From assembly GCA_045643185.1 (NCBI GenBank), contig JAZUKH010000020.1:1-23032 (forward strand): a DNA stretch of 23,032 bases. The letters run 5' to 3'. The notes beneath the pieces were generated by a model that was given only the letters and a program-made list of their open reading frames with translations, made no database searches and was not told the origin of the DNA. Shown here one piece after another: positions 8,334 to 14,606 of the stretch (position 1 is its first letter; every line of letters starts with the position of its first letter). A program made the translations under genes and the position numbers. The stretch is from RGIG464 sp045643185 (GTDB lineage: Bacteria > Myxococcota_A > Bradymonadia > UBA4248).

Positions 8334-9290
8334 CTAGATCGTGAGACCCGAAAAACCAAGGAAAGCCAAAGCAAACTGACCAGCCGTCATAAAGGCGATC
8401 GGCAACCCTTTGAACGATTCCGGAATCTGGGCGAGTTCCAGACGCTCACGCACACTGGACATGAGATAAAGCGCCAATAAAAAGCCGCCACCGGCCCCGA
8501 TCGCCAACATGAGGGTCTCCAACGCCCCATAATTATTGCTCGCCATGAACAACGGCACGGCAATGATGATGCAGTTCGCAATCACGAGAACGAGAAAAAC
8601 ACCGAAAGACTTGAAAAGGATCGGGTTGACCTTGCGAAGGATCGTGTCGACAGCCTGAACGGTCAACGAAACCAAGCCAATGAACACGACGACCTGAAGA
8701 AAATCGAGGTGATACGGCAACAAAACGAAGTTATAGAGCAGCCAGCTCATCATGGCCGAAACGAGCATGACGATCGAAAAAACGATGCCCATGCCGGTCG
8801 CCGTGCTTTTGCGCTTGGACGTGCCCATGAACACGCAAAGACCCAGGTATTTCGTAAAAACGTAGTTGTTGATGAGGAGCGCCGAGATCATGATCGTCAG
8901 CAAATAGCCCCAATAGCTCTGCGTCACCTGAACCGAAACCTCGCCCGCATCCTTGACGAGTTCCGGCGCCTTGATGATGTGCGCATTCGTCGTGTTCAAC
9001 GGCTCGTCAAACGTCAGTTTGAGCTGACGACCATTGACGCTCACCGTAGCCGGGTGCATCTGAATATCGGGGTCGTTCTCCTCGTAGACTTTGAACATTT
9101 CAGGCTTCACCGATTCAGGCGCCACGGGCTGAGCCGTTTGCAGCACGATCTCGTTCGTTCCCTCAAAAGACTGCTCGATAACGAATCCATCCTGTTTGCC
9201 GGTCGGAAAAAGCATGACAGCCGCACTGATCAGCACGATGGCGACAGCGGCAAGGATCACTTTTAAAACATCACGCGTTTTCTTTTTCAT
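8334..9290 (-). CDS. rnfA: Rnf complex membrane subunit RnfA with an extra N-terminal Ig-like domain
   Basis: The last 193 residues (from about 126, YWGYLLTIMISALLINNYVF) are a normal six-helix RnfA/NqrE. They include both cluster cysteines, C152 in LGLCVFMGTS and C240 in IANC, and the closing LAFLGFSGL. Ahead of this lies an added segment: MKKKTRDVLK, one hydrophobic helix (about 11-28), then about 95 soluble residues. These read like a bacterial Ig-like (SbsA/Big_5) repeat: VKPEMFKVYEEN, an LKLTFDEPLN strand, and ELVKDAG where such domains have a vkDxaGN end. There is no alternative start near the core, so this is a true fusion. A cytoplasmic N-terminus plus one helix puts the domain in the periplasm, which agrees with the N-out orientation known for RnfA/NqrE. 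It overlaps rnfE by 20 bases. Confidence 0.94.
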   Translation of the reverse strand: MKKKTRDVLKVILAAVAIVLISAAVMLFPTGKQDGFVIEQSFEGTNEIVLQTAQPVAPESVKPEMFKVYEENDPDIQMHPATVSVNGRQLKLTFDEPLNTTNAHIIKAPELVKDAGEVSVQVTQSYWGYLLTIMISALLINNYVFTKYLGLCVFMGTSKRKSTATGMGIVFSIVMLVSAMMSWLLYNFVLLPYHLDFLQVVVFIGLVSLTVQAVDTILRKVNPILFKSFGVFLVLVIANCIIIAVPLFMASNNYGALETLMLAIGAGGGFLLALYLMSSVRERLELAQIPESFKGLPIAFMTAGQFALAFLGFSGLTI

Positions 9291-9903
9291 GTTTTTCCAT
9301 CCTCTCGCGATATTTCGCTTCGATCCAGTTAAAGAAAGCCATCATGAGGCCGACGACGAAGAAACCGGCGCACGGCAAAATAAAGAACATCATCGGCTTG
9401 AATCCGAGCACATCATAGCCAAGCACAGTGCCCGACCCAAGCAGTTCTCGAACAAAACCGATCACGCACATACCGATCATGAAGCCAAGCCCCATGCCGA
9501 CGCCGTCAAAGAGCGAATCGGACGGCGATTCCTTGCACGCAAACGTTTCGAGGCGCATCGTGATGATAGCGAACGCGACGATGAGTTTGATGAAAATGCC
9601 CATTTGAGCATACGCCTCGGGCAGACACGCCGCCAAAACGAGGTCGATGACCGTCACCCAGGTCGCGATCACGAGGGTATAGGTTGGAATTCGAATGCGC
9701 GGATGGATCCACTTGTTGATCAACGAAATCGTCACGCTCGAAAAAACCTGAACAAAAAAGACCGCGATCCCGAGCATGAAACCATTCATGACCGTCGTCG
9801 AAATCCCGACCGCCGGACACATGGAAAGTGCCAGTTTAAAGATCGGATTCTGACTCAGAACGCCGCGGGCAACGAGTTGTCCTTTGGATAATGTATTTGC
9901 CAT
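9271..9903 (-). CDS. rnfE: Rnf complex membrane subunit RnfE, lacking one cluster cysteine
   Basis: RnfE is the inverted partner of RnfA. In Nqr/Rnf complexes the pair holds an iron-sulfur centre in mid-membrane with two Cys from each. The 210-residue protein has six predicted helices and family motifs: NPIFKLALSMCPAVG (C29, the first ligand), DGVGMGLGF, and VRELLGSGTVLG. The second ligand site is changed. Vibrio NqrD, as I recall it, reads ITNCIVMGRAEAFAMK; here the ungapped match is VAFAIITMRLETFACK. The ligand position (residue 112) is therefore Ala, and a new Cys appears at 123. The start at 9903 has only a weak ribosome site, and the gene follows a 161-base gap after rnfG that holds a hairpin repeat. 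Confidence 0.94.
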   Translation of the reverse strand: MANTLSKGQLVARGVLSQNPIFKLALSMCPAVGISTTVMNGFMLGIAVFFVQVFSSVTISLINKWIHPRIRIPTYTLVIATWVTVIDLVLAACLPEAYAQMGIFIKLIVAFAIITMRLETFACKESPSDSLFDGVGMGLGFMIGMCVIGFVRELLGSGTVLGYDVLGFKPMMFFILPCAGFFVVGLMMAFFNWIEAKYRERMEKHEKENA

Positions 9904-9965
9904 AATTCTACGCTATTCAAAAAGCTTTGTCTGACGATAAAACGGTTTAAACCTTTGGCTTTTGA

Positions 9966-10017
9966 GGGGGAAGTCTCCCCCTACGCGGCTATTTCTTACG
10001 AAATACGCCGCTACCCC
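9966..10017 (-). repeat. REP-like two-hairpin repeat, copy 2, inside the rnf operon
   Basis: Read on the minus strand it runs GGGGTAGCGGCGTATTT, loop CGTAAG, AAATAGCCGCGTAG, then GGGGGAGACTTCCCCC. It is nearly identical to copy 1 (460-515), with a first stem shorter by two base pairs. It lies between the rnfG stop codon and the rnfE start, on the strand of the operon transcript. The 44 bases between it and rnfG (10021-10064) hold further small hairpins such as GTGGG/CCCAC on the minus strand. Confidence 0.75.
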
Positions 10018-10064
10018 TTCGCCTGGCAGGGCCCAGATCCTCCGTGGGACCGCAGCCCCACCGC

Positions 10065-10961
10065 CTAGAAGGCGGGCGTGATATTTTGACTGGCCAGAGC
10101 TTTGTCGAGCGTATCCAGTCGGGTAACGAATTTTTTGACGATGGCCTGATTGCCGTTGAGCACGGAGCGCGATGAGATCGTGGCACCGGTCAGCGCATAG
10201 ATATCGTCGTCTAGGTGTTCGCCACGAACCTTTTGGGCTTCATCGGCTGCGACTTTGCCTTCGATGGCATCACGAAGCGCCTCCGGCATGGGCGTGCGCA
10301 CGACACCAGCCTTTTTGAGCTGTTCGAACGACTTGCCTTCAAACTGGCCACGAAACCAGGTCTGCTCGATCTCAGCGCCCAAACCGGGGTCTTCCTCATG
10401 TTCCAGCACTTCGAAGCCCAACATCGTGAATTGGGCATCCAACGCCATTTTGACGCGGATCATCGCCTTAAAACCAGGGTACTTGCCATCCAGAATGTAG
10501 GCCGTGCGCTGGCCATGGTCGGTTGCAACAATAAAGCTGTCCGCATAACGCGCCTCGCACGCGGCGGCAGCCGCCGTCGCAGCATCGCGTTCACCGGCAT
10601 TGCGAAGCTTCGCGGCATCCAGAGCGAGTGCCGTTTTTTTGACGAAATGCCCTTCCAGATCCAGCTCGACGAGCACGTAAGCCCCGGATCTTTCAGGCAA
10701 GACGTAGCCGATCGACTGCGTCTCACCGCGCGTCAGCACGTAACGGTAGACCGAATTCAGCGCCATGGTTTCGGGCACCGGGTTTGACTTGTCATAGCCA
10801 AGGATCGAGTACATCACTCGTTCATCACGCACTTGCTCGTTGTGAGCCTTGGCATCGTGCGTCAGCACGAACGTGCCGCCCATAATGAGTCCGGCAGCCA
10901 GACACGTAATGGTCAGTTTGACGACGATCGTCGCCATGTCTTTGATCGCAGCCTGATTCAT
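10065..10961 (-). CDS. rnfG: Rnf complex covalent-FMN subunit RnfG
   Basis: RnfG is anchored by one N-terminal helix (about 10-32) with a periplasmic flavin domain. FMN is attached by ApbE through a phosphoester to Thr. The attachment motif is IYALTGATISS with Thr261 as the acceptor (family consensus S/T-G-A-T). Other family features are GYDKSNPVPETMALN, the GFKAMIRVKMALD strand, and LEHEEDPGLGAEIEQTWF, close to the usual ETPGLG segment. At 298 residues it is longer than typical RnfG (about 200), with an Ala-rich stretch near 125-135. GGAGG lies 7 bases before the ATG. The ATG overlaps the rnfD stop codon by four bases (ATGA), indicating translational coupling. Confidence 0.95.
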   Translation of the reverse strand: MNQAAIKDMATIVVKLTITCLAAGLIMGGTFVLTHDAKAHNEQVRDERVMYSILGYDKSNPVPETMALNSVYRYVLTRGETQSIGYVLPERSGAYVLVELDLEGHFVKKTALALDAAKLRNAGERDAATAAAAACEARYADSFIVATDHGQRTAYILDGKYPGFKAMIRVKMALDAQFTMLGFEVLEHEEDPGLGAEIEQTWFRGQFEGKSFEQLKKAGVVRTPMPEALRDAIEGKVAADEAQKVRGEHLDDDIYALTGATISSRSVLNGNQAIVKKFVTRLDTLDKALASQNITPAF

Positions 10962-12034
10962 GACTTGGCCTCCACTTGTTTGGGCGCAGGCGCAAAGCGT
11001 TTGCGCTTAAACCAGCCGTCGAACACCGTGCTGAGCGCGTTCATCAGCAGGATCGCGTAACACACGCCTTCCGGATAGCCGCCTTTCAAACGAATGAGCA
11101 CCGTCAACGCGCCGATCGCCATACCGTAGACGATCTGCGACATCTTGTTGGACGGCGACGTGACGTAGTCGGTCGCCATGAAGAAGGCACCCAGAATCGC
11201 GCCACCCGACAGGATGGCAAGTAGTGGATCGCCAGAAAACAGCGTTTCTCCGCCAAACATCCAGGTCAACAATGCGATCATGCCGAGCATCGACACGGGA
11301 ATGTGCCACGTAATGTATTTTTTGGCCATCAGCACGATGCCGCCGATCAAAAGCAGAAAACCAGAGACTTCGCCAATACAACCGGGTTTATAACCGACAA
11401 AAAACGAAGTGTAGAGACCGGTCCCCGTACCGAAGCGCTGCCGAAAGGCTTCAGCACCCTGTTCCGCCATGGTACCGAGCGGCGTAGCCGACGTGATGGC
11501 ATCGAACGACGGCATGCCATTCAAAGCGGCGATCCATTGACCAGCCGCACCAAGATCGGCAAGCGGCACCGGGTTGATCCACGCCGACGTCATGGCCACC
11601 GGAAACGAGACCATCAAAAAGGCGCGTGCCAGCAATGCCGGGTTAAAAATGTTGTAACCGAGTCCGCCCATGAGCTGTTTGCCAATAAACATGGCCATGA
11701 CCGCGCCCATGATCGGCAGCGAAAACGAGACGCCGGGCGGCATGACGAATGCCATCAAGACGCCGGTCAACACGGCTGATCCGTCCCAAACGCGGATCTT
11801 TCGGCCAAGCAACTTTTGACAAATCGCTTCGACCGCAACACACGATGCGACGCTGATCAAAACCAGACCCAACACGCGCCAGCCAAACAGCACGGTCGCC
11901 AGAATCAGGGATGGCACGAGACACGCGGTCACCGTCCACATGATTTTGGACACCGACTCGTTTTGCCGAACGTGCGGTGAGATCGACACGACAAAGGATT
12001 GCGTGTCATTCGAAGGTGTTTTCGTATTATCCAT
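10958..12034 (-). CDS. rnfD: Rnf complex membrane flavoprotein subunit RnfD
   Basis: RnfD is the large multi-span subunit that carries a covalent FMN and lies on the electron path through the membrane. The 358-residue protein has about nine to ten hydrophobic helices. Recognisable motifs are SISPHVRQNES at the N-terminus, GLGYNIFNPALLARAFL near 124-140, and FDAITSATPL with Thr184 as the ApbE attachment site. Later come FFMATDYVTSP, GYPEGVCYAILLMNA and the basic cytoplasmic tail. It starts 33 bases after rnfC, with only an AAAGAAA-like ribosome site, and is coupled to rnfG by a 4-base overlap. Confidence 0.96.
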   Translation of the reverse strand: MDNTKTPSNDTQSFVVSISPHVRQNESVSKIMWTVTACLVPSLILATVLFGWRVLGLVLISVASCVAVEAICQKLLGRKIRVWDGSAVLTGVLMAFVMPPGVSFSLPIMGAVMAMFIGKQLMGGLGYNIFNPALLARAFLMVSFPVAMTSAWINPVPLADLGAAGQWIAALNGMPSFDAITSATPLGTMAEQGAEAFRQRFGTGTGLYTSFFVGYKPGCIGEVSGFLLLIGGIVLMAKKYITWHIPVSMLGMIALLTWMFGGETLFSGDPLLAILSGGAILGAFFMATDYVTSPSNKMSQIVYGMAIGALTVLIRLKGGYPEGVCYAILLMNALSTVFDGWFKRKRFAPAPKQVEAKS

Positions 12035-12067
12035 TGTTTCTTTTAACCAGATTTCAGCGTGACACGC

Positions 12068-13381
12068 CTATTTGTTTCTCAAACTCTGTTTTGCGATACG
12101 GATCAACTGGACGAGCGGACGCTTGGCAGGGCAGACGAACGCGCACGAACCGCATTCGAAGCAATCCATGGCACCGAACTGCGCCGTTTCTTTGCCTTTT
12201 CCCGCTTCGACGTAAAGCGCGATCTCTTTGGGTTCCAGCCCCATCGGGCAGGCATCGAGGCACCAACCGCAACGCACGCACGGTCCGCCTTCGCGCAGAT
12301 CGACCTCGTCTTCGGTCAGCAACAGAATGCCGGACGTCGTCTTGGTCACGGGCGTCGACAGATCACTCGTCGCAAACCCCATCATCGGACCGCCCAGAAT
12401 GACTTTTTTCACGTTGCCCTGCATACCGCCAAGGTACTCGATGACGTCGCTCACACGCGTTCCCACGCGCACGCGCAGATTGGCCGCACGTTTAATGCCT
12501 TTTCCACTCACCGTGACGATGCGCTCGATCATGGGTTTGCGAAGCACCACTGCCTCGTACACTGCAAAGGCCGTCGCCACGTTTTGTACCACGACACCAA
12601 CACTCGCCGGCAAGGCGCCACTGCCAATACGACGCCCCGTCAACGCAAAAACGAGCTGTTTCTCACCGCCCTGCGGATACTTCGTTTTGAGCGGCGCAAT
12701 CGTAATGGACGTATTTTCAGCGGCTTTTGCCATGGCTTCGATCGCATCGCGTTTATTGTCTTCGATACCGACCAGGCATTTTTTCACGCCCAGAATGGCC
12801 ATCAAGATCTGGATGCCTTCAACGATCTCTTTGGCGTTTTCGAGCATCAAACGGTGATCTGCCGTCAAATAGGGTTCGCATTCGGCACCGTTAATGACAA
12901 GCTCGGTGATCGTTGCATCCTTGGGTGGTGTCAGCTTGACGTGAACTGGAAAACCCGCGCCACCCGCGCCCACGACGCCAGCCTGATGGACCAGATCAAG
13001 CAATTCGGCTGCACTTAAAGCATCCCAAGCGTGACGTTCATACTTTGCGGCTTCGCATTCGTCTGTCTCGATCAACACAGCCGGCGCAGAAATGCGGACT
13101 GGATGACCAGCACTGCCGATAGCCTTCACCTTGCCCTTCCACGGACACGCGACCGTCGTACCAAGACCTTTCGTCACGTCGGCGAGCAGCTGACCTTCTT
13201 CGACCGCATCACCCTTTTTGACGAGCGCTTCGCCTGGCGCACCAATGTGTTGCGTCAAAAACACGGCCAGTTCCTTGGGCACCGGCATCGTTTCGATCGC
13301 CGCACTCGAACTCAATTCTTTGTTCGGCGCTGGATGCACACCACCCTTTTTGAATGTCAAAATTTCTTTTAATAAACCCAC
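12068..13381 (-). CDS. rnfC: Rnf complex NAD-binding iron-sulfur subunit RnfC
   Basis: RnfC is the cytoplasmic subunit that exchanges electrons with NAD(H). In the 437-residue protein, the N-terminal sandwich segment (FKKGGVHPAP, near 10) is followed by the nucleotide/FMN site GAGGAGFP (138-145) and VINGAECEPYLTADHRLM. The soluble-ligand-binding domain lies near 290-350. Two [4Fe-4S] motifs close the protein: C368, C371, C374, C378 (CVRCGWCLDACP) and C407, C410, C413, C417 (CFECGSCAFVCP). The start codon is GTG at 13381, supported by GGAGGT four bases upstream. It is the first gene of the operon (C-D-G-E-A-B, as in acetogens), followed by apbE. Confidence 0.96.
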   Translation of the reverse strand: MGLLKEILTFKKGGVHPAPNKELSSSAAIETMPVPKELAVFLTQHIGAPGEALVKKGDAVEEGQLLADVTKGLGTTVACPWKGKVKAIGSAGHPVRISAPAVLIETDECEAAKYERHAWDALSAAELLDLVHQAGVVGAGGAGFPVHVKLTPPKDATITELVINGAECEPYLTADHRLMLENAKEIVEGIQILMAILGVKKCLVGIEDNKRDAIEAMAKAAENTSITIAPLKTKYPQGGEKQLVFALTGRRIGSGALPASVGVVVQNVATAFAVYEAVVLRKPMIERIVTVSGKGIKRAANLRVRVGTRVSDVIEYLGGMQGNVKKVILGGPMMGFATSDLSTPVTKTTSGILLLTEDEVDLREGGPCVRCGWCLDACPMGLEPKEIALYVEAGKGKETAQFGAMDCFECGSCAFVCPAKRPLVQLIRIAKQSLRNK

Positions 13382-13415
13382 GTTTACCTCCCAAGCGCAG
13401 AAAAATAAACGCGAT

Positions 13416-13445
13416 AATTTCGCCTAAACTCGCCTGTAAAGTCAA
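13416..13445 (-). promoter_or_regulatory. Possible promoter of the rnf operon
   Basis: On the minus strand TTGACT (13440-13445) is a good -35. The best -10 match, GAAATT (13416-13421) at 18 bases, is poor. Transcription would start about 25-30 bases before the rnfC GTG. Read-through from the radical SAM cassette upstream is an alternative, since only 220 bases and one hairpin repeat separate them. Confidence 0.3.
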
Positions 13446-13501
13446 CGTCCTGCGCGCTAATTTTGAAAAAAAATATAACTCAAGCGCGCCGCAGGCGAGA
13501 A

Positions 13502-13591
13502 GGGGTAGCGACGTATTGGTAAATTTAAGAGGCGCGCCATGGCGCGTCTCTTAAATTTACCAATAGTCGCGTAGGGGAAGGCTTTCCCCTA
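13502..13591 (+). repeat. REP-like two-hairpin repeat, copy 3, with an extended palindrome
   Basis: It has the same architecture as copies 1 and 2: GTAG (13505-13508), CGAC, bulged G, stem, GTCG, C, GTAG (13571-13574), then GGGGAAGGCTTTCCCC. The CGGC/GCCG pair of the other copies is CGAC/GTCG here, a compensated change. The first hairpin is far longer: 18 bases at 13514-13531 pair perfectly with 13548-13565, capped by CGCGCC-AT-GGCGCG. The repeat begins ten bases beyond the stop codon of the membrane protein gene at 13602 and lies upstream of rnfC. Confidence 0.78.
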
Positions 13592-13601
13592 CTACATTAT
13601 A

Positions 13602-14594
13602 TTATCTAATATCAGGATCCGTCATCAGTTGTTCGGCGATCTTCAATAAATTGTTAAGATCTTCGAAAGACGTACTATAAGATTTTCTAGCATAATCGGA
13701 TTTACGGCAGACCAAAATCAAATTGCCATCTTCGCGTTTCGTCTCCAAGGTTAGCTCGCCACTGGTTCCCTTTTCGACATCCTGGCGGGCCAAGCGATCA
13801 CACGTTGCTTCGACCTTATTGGCATGGCGTTTCAACTTCGAGCACTTTAAGACCATGACGAAGTAGACGTAGGCATAACGCGTCTCACGCACTGTCGTTA
13901 ACGTAAACGAAAACATACTGCACAACAGCGCTTCGGGCTTCAAAGAAGGATCGCGATGCGTCAAAGAACAACGGATCTCGTCCTGAATCACAGGCTGACC
14001 GGTGTATTTATCGGCCTGAAGCTGCAGTTCAGGCACGATTTCGAGAGATGGCGCATAGTTTGACCCATTTTCAAGGATATGAAAGAGAGATTTATGCACA
14101 CTACGAATACGCGAAAGGGTCGGCGCATCCGCATAGACCGTCATCAAATTGACTAAAATGCGCATCAGAGGAAATATATCGATAAAAATGACCGATAACG
14201 CGAATTGTTCGTTTACCAACGCGACAAAAGCCGCAATGCCCCACACGACCATGAAGAAGCCGTGCGTGAAAAACTCCAATATTTTGGCAACGACCGGCTT
14301 GTCCGAGACGAGGACATCGAGCAATTGGATGATTTGGTCTTTGTCGGTCTGACGCCATTTTACTTCACCATCACAAATGTGAACCGGTATAGATTGCTGA
14401 TTCTCAGCAATGCCCGGAATGCAGAACATAAAAATGCTCGCGATCACAATGACAACGATACCGGCCGTGACATTATCCTCACCGCCCCATCCACACATCG
14501 TGGCGCCAAAAGCCTGCAGACCAAGCGCGATCGCCAAACAAATGGCAACCTTGGTCATACCGGAAGAACTAACGACAGAATCGGAATTAGACAT
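13602..14594 (-). CDS. Membrane protein of unknown function, third gene of the radical SAM cassette
   Basis: I do not recognise this 330-residue protein. About four hydrophobic helices lie in the first half: near MTKVAICLAIALGLQAFGA, VTAGIVVIVIASIFMFCIPG, and two in the FFMVVWGIAAFVALV and FALSVIFIDIFPLM region. The remaining 200 residues are soluble and mixed, with scattered Cys (for example EIRCSLTHRD, VLKCSKLKRH, EATCDRLARQ) and a strand-rich end. The ATG at 14594 is chosen because GGAGG sits five bases upstream; a GTG two codons earlier is less well placed. It starts 12 bases after the maturase stop codon, so it very likely shares that transcript and function. It could be an accessory, a sensor or an immunity-like partner; nothing in the sequence decides this. 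Confidence 0.7.
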   Translation of the reverse strand: MSNSDSVVSSSGMTKVAICLAIALGLQAFGATMCGWGGEDNVTAGIVVIVIASIFMFCIPGIAENQQSIPVHICDGEVKWRQTDKDQIIQLLDVLVSDKPVVAKILEFFTHGFFMVVWGIAAFVALVNEQFALSVIFIDIFPLMRILVNLMTVYADAPTLSRIRSVHKSLFHILENGSNYAPSLEIVPELQLQADKYTGQPVIQDEIRCSLTHRDPSLKPEALLCSMFSFTLTTVRETRYAYVYFVMVLKCSKLKRHANKVEATCDRLARQDVEKGTSGELTLETKREDGNLILVCRKSDYARKSYSTSFEDLNNLLKIAEQLMTDPDIR

Positions 14595-14606
14595 AACCAC
14601 CTCCGG

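Noticed and set aside
7308..8480. Long plus-strand open frame of 390 codons opposite rnfB
   Set aside because: It lies antisense to a gene with unambiguous ferredoxin motifs; its protein is His/Arg/Phe-rich with no domain, typical of a shadow frame.
8334..9290. RnfA N-terminal extension as a mis-called start or frameshift from rnfE
   Set aside because: The extension is in frame with the core, has its own ribosome site and signal-anchor helix, and no alternative start lies near the core; the 20-base overlap with rnfE is in a different frame.
12059..13018. Plus-strand open frame of 319 codons opposite rnfC
   Set aside because: It is antisense to a complete rnfC with both iron-sulfur motifs; composition is that of a shadow frame and there is no ribosome site.
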